Source: Cristatella mucedo (taxonomy: Eukaryota; Bryozoa; Phylactolaemata; Cristatellidae). Taken from it: a DNA stretch of 64,000 nt. The notes beneath the pieces are model-generated. The model was given only the letters and a program-made list of their open reading frames with translations, did no database searches and had not been told where the DNA came from. Positions 54,601 through 57,099 of the stretch are shown here, in pieces; the stretch's first letter is position 1, and each line of letters begins with the position of its first letter. A program made the translations under genes and the position numbers. Location of the stretch: the NCBI GenBank assembly GCA_009760855.2, contig WPIO01000067.1:1798501-1862500 (forward strand). The letters are read 5' to 3'.

Positions 54601-56486
54601 ACAAGATACAGTGTGCTCAAAGATTGCAATGTTCACTCTTCTCACTGTTCGGTTTTCCTTTGACAGCACATGAACCAAATGTGTGCAAACTTTTCTGATC
54701 GCTTTTCGCCAATTTCGGCTAATGCTTATAAATATATGTCACACATGATTCATTTGCATATCGTCATAAGAGAACTCGATATCTATGCAGACGCTTGACG
54801 CAGCAATAAATTTAAATTAACTCTCCTTTTGAAAACTAGAGAGAGCCACCTGCTCCACGAGTTTTCCAGGATAAATTAAAAGAAAGCTTAGCTGAATTAC
54901 CAACCTCGCTTTTAGATAGGCAGTTTTAGGGGCCTAAGCGGTTGCTACCTCCACTTGCATTAGGGATTGCACGATCGTCCCCTACAGACTCGAGCCCGGG
55001 TTCTGGTTCGGGAAGTTCGAGTGCCATAAGATTATTCAATGATCCCCCCCGGTGATAAATGGTTCTTGAGCGCAGGATCACTTGAATTAAACTGCAAGTC
55101 ACGATAATGGTGGCACTATTGCTCAGGTACAGAACAGTCTGCATATTACCCTGTGCTACAGACTTCTACAGTAATGCAAGCCTTAAGACAAGCTGCTTAA
55201 GCCTTGATTCACGATGGCACACCAGGTAAGGCGGTTGCTCTCCACGACCTCGGTACCGAGGTCAAGGGTTTGATTCCGGTGGTGAGCGATCCTCGATCAG
55301 CTAGTAATTTTTTAATCCCTCACTGGCTGTAGTAAGCCATTAATTAGGTAAACATGTGATTTTATTTTCAAAAACTCAGACTCAGTTTGCCGACTCTGCT
55401 CCTTAAGCAGTAGTTTAAAAATTTAGGGTCAAAGAAGTGGCAACCTAATCAAATATCATCCTTTATATTGTGGCAGATGAGTATTAAGGCATGTCGTCCC
55501 GTTTACAGCAAGTAATACCGGACGGCCTGCTGCAGGGCTAAAGCCCATGACCTCTTGGTTCACGAAGAGAAAAAGAGTCACCTCACCCTTGAGATCAGCC
55601 ATAAAGGCCCACACAGGCTGTGTTTTCCCATCAAGCAAGCGATAATTGCCAGAATGCTAGAAGCTGTGGGCCTCGTTGTTTGTAATGGCGACTCAGAAAC
55701 AAAGCTCGTCAAAAATGAGAGGATTGGCTAGTGGCAGCATGAGTGTAGTCATCGTCCGTGGAAACTCGTGTCAACTAAGAGTGCACACGCCTACCTGGGC
55801 CGTTGGAGTTAAGAAATTCTCCTTAAGTGACCATAGGTCACCACGGTCGTTAGTAACCGTGGCGACGAAGGCTTACCGTGGCAACAGTGGTTCTGGGTGC
55901 AGCCGTCGAGCCACACGGCAGGTAGACGCCAAACGTGTACAAGTGATGTGTCTCTGAAGCAAGCAGATATTTCCCTTCACTGCTGTTGAATGATAGTGCG
56001 AAGGCGATGGTCGACACCGAACCCGAACCAGGCAGGATAGGCTGTGGGGAGTTGGTTCGCAATGACATGCCGTACACAGGATTCTGGACCGTCATGCTTA
56101 TTGCGGCCGTCAGCTGGTTGATGGCGTTGCTCACCGTCAAGACGGTCGAGTAGTGACCGGCTAGCGGAAAAGCGTAGATGAAATTCGCCTACAAAGGACC
56201 GTTAGCGGAAAAACAATACAGGCGGCTTAAGGAGGACGGGAAGGGCAGTCTGGCCAGCGCTTTAGACTCGCTGGGAGCCGTGTCCATGACGCGAGCACTT
56301 GGCAGCGAGCGAGCGACTCACTGCGTCTCCGCTGAGCATGTCGTTGTCCCAAAAGGCAAATGCACTGGCTCCGTCGCCGTAGCTAATCGAGATGTTTATG
56401 CGAGAGCCATAGACTAAAGTTGCAACAAATTTACATACGTCCGTGCTCGTTCTCAGATACGTCGTGTTGGCCGCAAAGTTTAAGCT
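1878..56486 (-). CDS. Polycystin-1-family gene, internal part (PKD repeats, REJ, GAIN-like stalk)
   Basis: A chain of 28 minus-strand exons (listed separately) totals 5,938 nt, about 1,979 codons, and keeps one frame across every junction. All junctions are GT-AG except one GC-AG. The order PKD repeats, then REJ, then a pre-GPS stalk is diagnostic of polycystin-1-type proteins: large membrane receptors with 11 transmembrane segments that pair with TRPP channels, known for mechanosensory, ciliary and sperm-egg roles. Seen here: PKD signatures (WDFGDG, INFGDG, ISYGDG, WDWNDG), the REJ SYDPD and YVWSW motifs, and the SNPF motif of the polycystin stalk. No initiator methionine, signal peptide, GPS or membrane segment is in the window, so both ends are missing. 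Function in this animal is inferred from the family only. Introns range from 24 nt to about 7 kb and hold nearly all the transposons of the window. Confidence 0.85.
2586..2846 (-). CDS. Polycystin exon 27: GAIN-like stalk with SNPF
   Basis: Acceptor CTCTGGTAG, donor GTAAGA, phase 0 to 0, 87 codons. LLKSNPF, then FPVTSSVLMVDVTDASGSSL, follows the polycystin pattern of SNPF plus beta strands upstream of the GPS. Confidence 0.83.
2908..2990 (-). mobile_element. LINE-A 3'-end fragment
   Basis: (TAA)n followed by the reverse complement of the LINE-A hairpin, ending after TTTACATTTGC. It lies immediately upstream of exon 27 in the intron. Confidence 0.7.
3257..3467 (-). CDS. Polycystin exon 26: stalk before SNPF
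   Basis: Acceptor GATTGTTGTTATAG, phase 1 in, donor GTCACG (weak), phase 0 out, 211 nt. It begins SGPWIVAVPAQYTIATLIQY and ends PESSFDE. Joined to exon 27 it gives FDEVTLLKSNPF, matching the order in the vertebrate polycystin stalk. The link across the long intron to exon 25 is less certain. Confidence 0.68.
3468..4500. other. Intron without recognised content
   Basis: AT-rich intronic sequence with only short open frames. I see no exon, RNA gene or known repeat. Confidence 0.4.
4540..4735. repeat. AT-rich palindromic microsatellite block
   Basis: Composed of CATAT/ATATG and TA units. Arms 4,593-4,628 and 4,637-4,672 are near-perfect reverse complements around an 8-bp spacer. Confidence 0.9.
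4740..6940. other. Intron without recognised content
   Basis: No exon with splice sites and no transposon family shared with the rest of the window, apart from a weak LINE-A-like stretch near 6,480-6,670. The open frames at 5.1-5.9 kb show no family features. Confidence 0.35.
6946..8335. mobile_element. Unclassified GC-rich element bounded by (TA)n tracts
   Basis: A GC-rich block lies between (TA)n runs at 6,950-7,014 and 8,308-8,334, as if inserted into a TA microsatellite. It contains three 122-bp tandem units, an AATAAA at about 8,084, and a GCCGCT/AGCGGC hairpin near its right end. There is no coding domain and no convincing terminal repeats. It could be a solo-LTR-like or other non-autonomous element. 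Confidence 0.4.
7698..8041 (+). repeat. Three tandem 122-bp units
   Basis: Units begin at 7,698, 7,820 and 7,942 with AGTTCTCCGG and share AGTGTGGAGAAGTATTCCCT. The third unit is diverged and truncated. The open frames across it are a by-product of its composition. Confidence 0.9.
8700..8775 (+). mobile_element. LINE-A remnant interrupted by the minisatellite
   Basis: AGCTGGTGCAAAAAGAAATT and GTCGTGAGCGTCGCAAC match the LINE-A region encoding the RT C-terminus. The match stops where the 15-bp array begins and later LINE-A blocks resume near 9,540. Confidence 0.65.
8776..9330. repeat. 15-bp minisatellite, 37 copies
   Basis: Unit CTCTCGTTCTCACCG is repeated about 37 times with essentially no differences between copies, except the first. 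The period is a multiple of three and no frame has a stop, so long repetitive open frames appear on both strands. They are not evidence of a gene. Confidence 0.98.
9540..9860 (+). mobile_element. LINE-A 3' fragment, degenerate
   Basis: Contains CTCAAATCCTTTGGAGAC and GCGTGCTGACACTG, blocks of the LINE-A 3' end. The terminal hairpin is decayed. Confidence 0.6.
9895..10183 (-). mobile_element. LINE-A 5'-truncated copy next to exon 25
   Basis: (AAT)n, the hairpin complement, and the 3' region up to CTAAATAGGTG, ending at about 10,183. Only the 3' 290 bp is present. It sits about 41 bp from the proposed donor of exon 25. Confidence 0.85.
10225..10526 (-). CDS. Polycystin exon 25: helical GAIN-like region
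   Basis: Acceptor GTTATTTAG, phase 0 in. The protein ATDDADNVQAHTLDNLRYMS and onward resembles the stretch before the polycystin stalk. The donor is uncertain: GTTACT at 10,224 is chosen because it leaves phase 2, as exon 26 needs. A LINE-A fragment ends only about 41 bp further downstream. Confidence 0.72.
10610..11045 (+). mobile_element. LINE-A 3' fragment
   Basis: ATATCCCCTGATATGAAG, TGCGTGCTGACACTG, a decayed hairpin and a TTATTATTATCATT tail. Confidence 0.7.
11050..11700. other. Intron without recognised content
   Basis: AT-rich, with no exon or repeat identified. Confidence 0.4.
11707..11780. repeat. (GA)n microsatellite
   Basis: About 37 GA dinucleotides with one AA interruption. 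Reverse-strand Ser-Leu open frame is an artefact. Confidence 0.97.
11781..12811. other. Intron without recognised content
   Basis: Contains a short ACGT-poor repeat of CTTGCTGGAAT units near 12,400-12,545 and a direct triplet of GGTCTGGGA-type words near 11,990-12,035. No exon is visible. Confidence 0.4.
12812..13027 (-). CDS. Polycystin exon 24: helical GAIN-like region
   Basis: Acceptor GCTCCGTAG, donor GTGCGA, phase 0 to 0, 72 codons. Contains SLLSSSVDIIQQQDSEKPMT and a Cys-Leu-rich helix, with NNT and NST sequons. RIDE of exon 23 joins ITNASQFHAK here. Confidence 0.78.
13028..14050. other. Intron without recognised content
   Basis: Includes a fragment similar to the LINE-A tail near 13,960-14,050 (TTCTTTCTAGGCACTTCACATTTGCT). 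Nothing else is recognised. Confidence 0.4.
14070..14410. mobile_element. LINE-B 3' fragments in opposite orientations
   Basis: 14,075-14,175 is the reverse of the LINE-B RT tail (TTCCACAGTCTAGGACC and following). 14,270-14,400 is the forward 3' end (GAGATAAAGTCCGTTGGCTA to CTCTCCTGCATAATACCC). The copy is rearranged and old. Confidence 0.7.
14562..14699 (-). CDS. Polycystin exon 23: helical GAIN-like region
   Basis: Acceptor CCTTCGTTCAG, donor GTACTG, phase 0 to 0, 46 codons, helix-rich (for example AMLGNFLKLSMTDVKVMKQM). It joins exon 22 and exon 24 without interrupting the frame. Confidence 0.78.
14754..14944 (-). mobile_element. SINE-1, tRNA-derived, near full length
   Basis: On the minus strand a tRNA-like head holds an A-box-like TAGGTAAGGCGG and a B-box GGGTTCGACTCC. 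The body contains CCACTGCAAGCAGTGGTGAT and the element ends ATCAGCTAGG with an (ATTT)n tail. Confidence 0.85.
15116..15451 (-). CDS. Polycystin exon 22: helical region after REJ
   Basis: Starts after the ATTAG that ends the 24-nt intron; donor GTGAGA; phase 0 to 0; 112 codons. Alternative acceptors CAG or TTTAG nearer the exon body give the wrong phase. The protein is helix-rich with Leu/Ala/Ser spacing, as expected of the first GAIN subdomain. Confidence 0.75.
15452..15475 (-). other. Putative 24-nt intron
   Basis: GTAAGC at the donor, AAATTAG at the acceptor. Removing it joins exon 21 to exon 22 in phase 0. If retained it adds eight codons, the last TAG. Alternative acceptors that make a 58-nt intron shift the frame into early stops. 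Confidence 0.6.
15476..15685 (-). CDS. Polycystin exon 21: end of REJ domain
   Basis: Acceptor ATACGTGCAG (a second 3 nt inside), donor GTAAGC, phase 0 to 0, 70 codons. LEVVVRACDALGVYSDLSMY is a REJ terminal strand pair. The exon stops at the 24-nt putative intron, whose read-through would end in TAG. Confidence 0.82.
15686..16914. other. Intron without recognised content
   Basis: Open frames at 15.75-16.1 kb on both strands lack splice flanks or motifs. No transposon block was recognised. Confidence 0.4.
16915..17116 (-). CDS. Polycystin exon 20: REJ domain
   Basis: Acceptor TTTTTCTTTCAG, donor GTCATA (weak), phases 1 in and 0 out, 202 nt. GSCAVVPANGTALITYFNV with the following ECS matches the REJ block G-x-C-x-V-x-P-x-x-G-x-A-L plus N-x-x-C. 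Confidence 0.88.
17290..17534 (-). CDS. Polycystin exon 19: REJ domain, YxWSW segment
   Basis: Acceptor TGTTTCTGTAG, donor GTAGGC, phases 0 in and 2 out, 245 nt. It begins EKLNANSRLSLAA and includes ATYVWSWHLFRG, the second tryptophan-rich core of REJ. It continues the CLANCQ end of exon 18. Confidence 0.88.
17955..18740 (+). mobile_element. Two LINE-A 3' fragments in tandem
   Basis: A 3' end with hairpin and ATT tail at 17,955-18,060 is followed by a longer truncated copy from about 18,065 to 18,740, ending in its own hairpin and TTATTATTGATATTA. Confidence 0.8.
18745..19740 (+). mobile_element. LINE-A degenerate copy
   Basis: Matches from the region encoding AFDKxNxNDDQTK-like sequence (TAAACTTAAATGACGATCAA) through the 3' hairpin near 19,680-19,715, with many substitutions. 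Confidence 0.75.
19745..20188. other. Intron after exon 18
   Basis: No repeat or additional exon recognised. Confidence 0.4.
20189..20373 (-). CDS. Polycystin exon 18: REJ domain
   Basis: Acceptor TTACCTTTAAG, phase 2 in, 185 nt, phase 0 out. It reads NSGIITVDMS, VKVTAIKTGR and QFIDIIEGPPPTL, then ends CLANCQ, all recognisable REJ blocks. The donor is GCAAGT after CAG, so this intron is GC-AG. Confidence 0.88.
20815..21580 (+). mobile_element. LINE-A degenerate copy with internal tandem repeats
   Basis: TTACATTAGCTCTATAGCCA matches the LINE-A C-terminal coding region. From 21,105 it is replaced by degenerate units built on ATCGGGAGGTTAA and AAAGTTCACATCTC, including a 9-G run near 21,380. 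LINE-A-like sequence then resumes. Confidence 0.55.
21998..22174 (-). CDS. Polycystin exon 17: REJ domain, FxFxWxC segment
   Basis: Acceptor TTTCGTTTGCAG, donor GTATAA, phases 2 in and 1 out, 177 nt. FHFIWQCRRLCQ follows SYDPD exactly as in REJ domains, then a Cys-rich loop ending DDNGTLVNSNDGCFDGDSF. It lies in a different frame from the longest open frame at this place. Confidence 0.85.
22323..22400. repeat. (TA)n(TG)n microsatellite
   Basis: A pure TA run passes into TG/TA mixtures. Flanking frames are repeat artefacts. Confidence 0.95.
22680..23470 (-). mobile_element. LINE-A 5'-truncated copy
   Basis: Minus-strand reading gives SARNLGVMFQGDIFLDDHVS and ARRLKLVQNSADRHVSRERR-type LINE-A sequence. 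The hairpin complement is near 22,705-22,745. Confidence 0.85.
23703..23792 (-). CDS. Polycystin exon 16: REJ domain, SYDPD motif
   Basis: Acceptor AAGGTCGCAG, donor GTAAAG, phases 2 in and 1 out, 90 nt. It gives GG-(x)n-LDALTNSYDPDDPDKS, the hallmark REJ segment with the acidic SYDPD turn. The intron before it is 136 nt. Confidence 0.9.
23929..24082 (-). CDS. Polycystin exon 15: REJ domain
   Basis: Acceptor TTTTGATAG, donor GTAAGT, phase 0 to 1. It contains LAPDSMEIGLYRFTLTI, matching the REJ L-x-x-G-x-Y-x-F-x-L element. It can join exon 14 directly in phase. Possible extra exons in the 6.7-kb intron between them are discussed separately. Confidence 0.85.
24401..24525 (-). CDS. Possible additional exon in the REJ intron
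   Basis: Good acceptor GCTCCCACAG and a weak donor GTGAAA. It would read YPGRRTYSLSFDLKHRRSS. It fits phase only together with two further doubtful exons at 27,980-28,127 and 29,731-29,793, and exon 14 to exon 15 already join in phase as a normal REJ. It is either an insertion in this REJ domain or a chance open segment. Confidence 0.3.
24665..25640 (-). mobile_element. LINE-A 5'-truncated copy
   Basis: 3' hairpin complement near 24,695-24,725; coding remnant SERNLGVKFQSYFSLENHIS. Adjacent to another minus-strand LINE-A copy. Confidence 0.85.
25685..26450 (-). mobile_element. LINE-A copy interrupted by a hAT element
   Basis: Begins with (AAT)n and the hairpin complement. The RT-coding portion is split at 25,868 by the SPIN-like insertion and resumes with GAGTATAAAACGTGAAAAGG, in register with the copy at 51.4 kb. 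Confidence 0.82.
25876..26064. mobile_element. SPIN-like non-autonomous hAT element
   Basis: 189 bp with inverted ends CAGTGGTTCTCA and CAGCTATTCTCA. Internal blocks GACCCCAACCATA, CCGATGGTCTT and GTCGTTCGACACCC follow the known SPIN (Space Invaders) non-autonomous consensus. The 8-bp flanks GGATAGAG and GGCTAGAA match at 6 of 8 positions, as expected of a decayed hAT target duplication. Non-coding. Confidence 0.85.
26460..27660. other. Intron, mostly unrecognised
   Basis: A short LINE-A 3' end lies at about 27,070-27,170 (hairpin remnant plus TTATTATTAATATTAG). The rest shows no exon or family repeat. Confidence 0.45.
27668..27835 (-). mobile_element. SINE-2, tRNA-derived with LINE-A-like 3' hairpin
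   Basis: Minus strand: tRNA-like head with TGGTCCAGGGG and the B-box-like GGGCTCGAGCCC, then AAGCGCCTGAATAGAGATTG and GGGCGCTATACAAATGAAT. The last part is the same stem-loop as the LINE-A 3' end. Confidence 0.85.
28128..30803. other. Large intron segment between REJ exons
   Basis: AT-rich. Only the doubtful exons at 27,980-28,127 and 29,731-29,793 show paired splice sites. I see no transposon with the families above. Confidence 0.4.
30804..30935 (-). CDS. Polycystin exon 14: REJ domain, N-terminal part
   Basis: Acceptor ATCTTTTCAG, donor GTGAGA, phase 0 to 0, 44 codons. YSFVAINCSSANQALYVW matches the conserved C-x-x-x-x-A-x-Y-x-W element near the beginning of REJ domains. Confidence 0.82.
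31584..31748 (-). CDS. Polycystin exon 13: last PKD ending and REJ start
   Basis: Acceptor GACCTTGCAG, donor GTGAGA, phase 0 to 0, 55 codons. AYMVSVEAVNRVS is a PKD closing strand. The following PCRWPVVNVVDWNRC has the Cys-Pro-Val pattern that opens REJ domains. Confidence 0.8.
31749..32600. other. Intron with a GC-rich island
   Basis: 32,040-32,160 is markedly GC-rich (CTCTCTCTCTCGGGCGCC and GACCCCCTAGGCGGGC). It could be an unclassified SINE head or regulatory sequence; nothing identifies it. Confidence 0.35.
32613..34391 (+). mobile_element. LINE-A, longest copy, RT-coding half
   Basis: Contains an RT domain in broken frames: NYRPVSF, LDLSAAFDAIDHKVLLERL after an in-frame stop, a VSQSSVLGLVL version of the PQG motif, then FYADYTQLYLSF in which the second catalytic Asp of YADD is Tyr. 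The C-terminal half and 3' hairpin follow, with an ATT tail. The copy is dead and lacks the endonuclease. Confidence 0.9.
34391..35480 (-). mobile_element. LINE-A, inverted partner copy
   Basis: Starts with the shared (AAT)n tail. A single 293-codon frame reads from TQLYLCFDPSQPS through NFLKLNDDKTNLLVMGKPS to the C-terminus RTAFSGSL, so it is younger than its neighbour. 5'-truncated inside the RT domain just after the YADD position. Confidence 0.9.
35525..35695 (-). mobile_element. SINE-1, diverged copy
   Basis: Reverse-strand head with GGGGGTTTGATTCCTGCAGT as a B-box and the GAGCCTTTGCGACTATTACC equivalent of the SINE-1 body. Abuts the LINE-A inverted partner. Confidence 0.65.
35700..36269. 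other. Intron without recognised content
   Basis: No repeat family or additional exon seen. The long frame that enters it from exon 12 is interrupted by the strong donor at 36,269. Confidence 0.4.
36270..36579 (-). CDS. Polycystin exon 12: Cys-containing repeat
   Basis: Starts in phase 1 directly after the 26-nt intron and ends at a strong GTGAGT donor in phase 0; 310 nt. It carries several cysteines and N-glycosylation sequons (NKT, NMT). The last line TPNMTISNVFV joins exon 13 to give a PKD ending. The repeat lacks the GDG turn. Confidence 0.82.
36580..36605 (-). other. Putative 26-nt intron
   Basis: GTATTA at the donor and CAAATTTAG at the acceptor. Both flanking frames are strongly coding but differ in phase, and removing exactly 26 nt joins CDSPYPYY to SVIDSRLNAK. 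The alternative is a frameshift mutation. Confidence 0.65.
36606..36753 (-). CDS. Polycystin exon 11: closing strands of the WDFGDG repeat
   Basis: FNVSGLYTINLTVYN closes the repeat begun in exon 10. Two acceptors 9 nt apart keep phase (exon ending at 36,753 or 36,762). The inner one joins as HKYESPVYPFNVSG and looks more natural. The donor GTATTA starts the 26-nt intron. Without splicing there, this frame stops soon after YYRYYKLR. Confidence 0.85.
36770..37326. other. Intron without recognised content
   Basis: No repeat family or exon recognised. Confidence 0.4.
37327..37490 (-). mobile_element. SINE-2, diverged copy
   Basis: Order of blocks is as in the copy at 27.7 kb: ATTACTCTATATCCAGGTGC, GGGCTTGAGTCC, then GAGCACCTTCATCCCTGGGC. 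Confidence 0.7.
37723..38345 (-). mobile_element. LINE-B 5'-truncated copy with (ACATT)n tail
   Basis: A 188-codon minus-strand frame matches the C-terminus of the 57-60 kb element almost residue for residue (MNMAARLVFKSQRFEHVSPL). The 3' end GACGGAGATACATTACATTA defines the family tail. Confidence 0.92.
38350..39135 (+). mobile_element. LINE-A degenerate 3' copy
   Basis: Blocks from the RT C-terminal region to the hairpin at 39,072-39,110 and an ATTATTAATA tail. It starts exactly at the truncation of the LINE-B copy. Confidence 0.8.
39140..39945. other. Intron without recognised content
   Basis: The first 280 bp resembles LINE-B-tail-like sequence in reverse (GTAGCTAACGGCTTTGCATA region). 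The rest is unrecognised. Confidence 0.35.
39946..40169 (-). CDS. Polycystin exon 10: PKD repeat with WDFGDG
   Basis: Acceptor CTTTTTTTTCAG, donor GTAATA, phases 1 in and 1 out, 224 nt. HYVWDFGDGTPVTVV is the textbook PKD signature and IYHKYESP the following strand. This is the best single piece of evidence for the family. Confidence 0.92.
40420..41055 (+). mobile_element. LINE-A 3' fragment with a duplicated 204-bp segment
   Basis: GGGGCTGCCAAAGTGCT recurs at 40,420 and 40,624, each time followed by (TAA)n, CTGTCGA-AGAATGTTTAGAG, and the AAACGCACCTTT block. The second copy runs on to the hairpin and tail. Confidence 0.85.
41060..41754. other. Intron without recognised content
   Basis: No exon or repeat recognised. 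Confidence 0.4.
41755..41923 (-). CDS. Polycystin exon 9: PKD repeat closing strands
   Basis: Acceptor after TTCTTTCTTTGAAAG, donor GTAAGT, phases 2 in and 2 out, 169 nt. FDHTYLYGGNYTVSITLWN is a canonical HTY-GNYTV-N PKD ending. The repeat lacks a GDG turn. Confidence 0.8.
42507..42656 (-). CDS. Polycystin exon 8: N-terminal half of a PKD-like repeat
   Basis: Acceptor CTACGGGTAG, donor GTATCT, phases 2 in and 1 out, 150 nt. It encodes a stretch ending in GMDIPIEFY that leads into exon 9. Phase fits on both sides, but no diagnostic motif is present and the polypyrimidine tract is poor. Confidence 0.5.
42657..44020. other. Intron between PKD exons 7 and 8
   Basis: A 97-codon minus-strand frame at 43,506-43,799 is the only long frame. 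It shows no PKD motif and no clear splice flanks. The missing closing strands of the exon 7 repeat might be encoded here. Confidence 0.35.
44020..44300 (+). mobile_element. SINE with a different tRNA-like head and SINE-1 tail
   Basis: The head AATCGGTAGAGCACTCGACC resembles the 5' half of a tRNA. The distal part CCGCTGCAAGCGGCGGTGAT to CTGTTAAATCAGC is the SINE-1 body and end. The middle is unique. Confidence 0.5.
44398..44634 (-). CDS. Polycystin exon 7: PKD repeat with INFGDG
   Basis: Acceptor TAGGCTACAG, donor GTGAGT, phases 2 in and 1 out, 237 nt. ASYVINFGDGSPTTNVSLLN is a clear PKD core. The expected HxYxxxGxY closing strands are not obvious in exon 8, so a small exon could be missing between 42,657 and 44,397. 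Confidence 0.82.
44808..45000 (-). mobile_element. LINE-A 3'-end fragment
   Basis: (TAA)n, a diverged hairpin complement, then TAGCATGCTCAATGTCAACA-type 3' sequence. Confidence 0.7.
45478..45664 (+). mobile_element. SINE-1, near full-length forward copy
   Basis: Head with TAGATAAGGCAG and GGTTTAAATC (A- and B-box positions), body GCTTCAAGCGGTGGTGATAG, end ATCAGCTAGT and T-rich tail. It lies just upstream of the donor of exon 6. Confidence 0.85.
45727..45867 (-). CDS. Polycystin exon 6: end of PKD repeat and linker
   Basis: Acceptor TTAGCTTCAG, donor GTAATC, phase 2 in and 1 out. It begins LISASVQKKDV and continues to ITGDLQGL, which reads as the last PKD strands plus the interdomain linker after HVYDVVG of exon 5. 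There is no strong motif, so support is phase plus pattern. A second acceptor 9 nt further in is also possible. Confidence 0.55.
45900..46180 (+). mobile_element. LINE-A 3' fragment
   Basis: Block TTTTATTACAGAATCTGATG and the hairpin plus TTATTATTATTATTG tail; it ends inside the intron before exon 6. Confidence 0.7.
46577..46735 (+). mobile_element. SINE-2, forward copy
   Basis: TTGGTTTGGCCAAGTGGTTA head, GGGCTCCAGCCCC B-box-like block, then GCTATACAAATAAATTATAT at the end, passing into TA repeats. The hairpin part is eroded. Confidence 0.75.
46955..47650 (+). mobile_element. Two adjacent LINE-A 3' fragments
   Basis: 46,955-47,185 ends in hairpin and (ATT)n. From 47,200 a second truncated copy begins (ATGAAATTGCTAAAGTTTTG) and fades near 47,650. 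Confidence 0.75.
47655..48395. other. Intron without recognised content
   Basis: AT-rich. No exon, RNA or repeat family recognised. Confidence 0.4.
48398..48515 (+). mobile_element. SINE-2, partial forward copy
   Basis: CTAGGTCAAGGTAAATG, GGGCGCGAGCCCCGTGGCAA and GCCCTATACAAAAAACTA align with the copy at 46.6 kb. Head truncated. Confidence 0.65.
48515..48622. repeat. (TA)n then (TG)n microsatellite
   Basis: It follows a SINE-2 end, as also seen at 46.7 kb. Confidence 0.95.
48680..49140 (-). mobile_element. LINE-A internal fragment
   Basis: Reverse complement of the RT C-terminal half (AAGTCTATAAGCTGCTTGAC to TTTTATCTTCATTCAACTTG). Lacks the 3' hairpin. Confidence 0.75.
49145..50054. other. 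Intron without recognised content
   Basis: No repeat family or additional exon recognised. Confidence 0.4.
50072..50264 (-). CDS. Polycystin exon 5: PKD repeat with NDG turn
   Basis: Acceptor TTTTTTATAG, phase 0 start. It contains RVNLTWDWNDGRGVV and then VTHVYDVVG, the core and E-F strands of a PKD repeat. I chose donor GTGTAT at 50,071 because it leaves phase 1 and joins exon 6 into a normal repeat. Donor GTACCC at 50,054 is an alternative that breaks phase. Confidence 0.75.
50300..51845 (-). mobile_element. LINE-A 5'-truncated copy with RT motifs
   Basis: A 185-codon frame carries LLVLLDLSAAFDTIDHKVLL, YGVLQGSVLGPVLFTVY and FHFHEDDTQLYLCF (YADD altered to HEDD). A second 118-codon frame carries NLLVMEKPSVIQKW and the thumb region. 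The frames are offset, so the copy is defective. The 3' hairpin and (TAA)n are at 50,306-50,365. Confidence 0.9.
51850..52940 (-). mobile_element. LINE-A rearranged copy with internal palindrome
   Basis: Older RT-coding remnant (LLVLLDLSAAFDSINHQ). It is interrupted by an inverted duplicate of its own RT-start region, then continues with upstream coding sequence (LMSTFNHLLNHSQVSSLPS, VSSFFVNEIEKIL) to about 52,932. Confidence 0.8.
52497..52745. repeat. Inverted repeat of about 107-bp arms
   Basis: Arms 52,497-52,603 and 52,636-52,745 are reverse complements with a dozen or fewer differences and a spacer of about 32 bp. Both arms are LINE-A sequence (VKPLLKKATLDKENLS region). Confidence 0.9.
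53151..53316 (-). CDS. Polycystin exon 4: closing strands of a PKD repeat
   Basis: Acceptor CTCTTTTAG, donor GTAAAC, phase 1 to 0. It carries FNYTTYGTYRITLNVSNFV, matching the YxVxVxVxN closing pattern of PKD repeats. It is separated from exon 3 by a 113-nt intron. Confidence 0.78.
53430..53629 (-). CDS. Polycystin exon 3: Thr/Ala-rich mucin-like segment
   Basis: Acceptor CACTCTTAG, donor GTCCGT (weak), phase 0 to 2. The 66 codons are dominated by Thr, Ala, Ser, Lys and Pro (motifs such as TTARTTSKATTSKAST), as expected for an O-glycosylated linker. It falls between two PKD-like segments. Frame and phase fit both neighbours, but low complexity makes homology uninformative. Confidence 0.6.
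53630..55200. other. Intron without recognised content
   Basis: A short SINE-2-like hairpin fragment lies near 54,750-54,800 (CATAAGAGAACTCGATATCT). Otherwise no exon or repeat is recognised. Confidence 0.4.
55205..55320 (+). mobile_element. SINE-1, internally deleted copy
   Basis: Head with CAGGTAAGGCGG and GGGTTTGATTCC, then a jump from GAGCGATCCT straight to CGATCAGCTAGTAAT, so about 60 bp of body is missing. Confidence 0.8.
55325..55876. other. Intron, with a possible SINE-2 remnant
   Basis: 55,520-55,600 has GGGCTAAAGCCCATGACCTC, similar to the SINE-2 B-box region on the minus strand. The rest is unrecognised. Confidence 0.4.
55877..56188 (-). CDS. Polycystin exon 2: end of one PKD repeat and start of the next
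   Basis: Acceptor CTTTGTAG, donor GTAAGC, phase 0 to 0, 104 codons. It opens with FIYAFPLAGHYSTVLTVSN, the classical closing strands of a PKD repeat, and continues into a second, less typical repeat ending in TTVAT. The 133-nt intron before it is one of the short ones. Confidence 0.82.
56322..56486 (-). CDS. Polycystin exon 1 of the window: PKD repeat, first half
   Basis: Acceptor after a TTTTCAG tract, donor GTGAGT, phase 0 to 0, 55 codons. It contains RINISISYGDG, the B-C strand and GDG turn of a PKD (Ig-like) repeat. The next exon completes the repeat. No earlier exon was found to its right, so it is the most 5' exon I can support. Confidence 0.8.
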
Positions 56487-56534
56487 CTGAAAACCAAAGC
56501 GTTCACCCGCCACTGAGTTAAAATACCGCGATAT

Positions 56535-56690
56535 TGGTAATATTAATAATAGCAATAACAGTAATATATTTGCATGACTCCCTTAGAGAACTCAATCTCT
56601 TTCGAGGCAGTTTGCATTTTCTGCAAGGGAAGCATGATCATTGGTTAGTGGTAGCATGCTCAACGAACCTACCAACAATTGCGATTCTCC
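56535..56690 (-). mobile_element. LINE-A 3'-end fragment
   Basis: (TAA)n-like start, diverged hairpin complement and TTAGTGGTAGCATGCTCAAC. Confidence 0.7.
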
Positions 56691-57099
56691 ACGACCTTGC
56701 CAGAAGGAAAAAATGAAACCGCGGCGTGCTAAATTACGCCCTAATTCAGCCAGAAGAACTTATATGCAATATACGCGGTGCGTGAATTATAATGGCTACG
56801 AACCTAATATGCACTAATCTACGGCCAAGGCTTCGTAAACTAGAAGCCACACAGAAGGCTGCTATTTGTGCTTCTGGAGTCAGCTTAAACATGTGAGCTG
56901 GTTTGATGTATGTCAAGACCATTGTTGAACGCGTTGTAATCCTCCGATGCTTTCAAATAGACTTGTCTACTTCATGGATATGGACCTTTTAATTTCAGGT
57001 GCTCTTGGTCACTGCTGAAGCGGCGGTGCCAGCTAAATCAGCCGGATTATGGCGGATAATTATTATTCGCAATCCTGCGATACTTTATTGCCGATGCCG

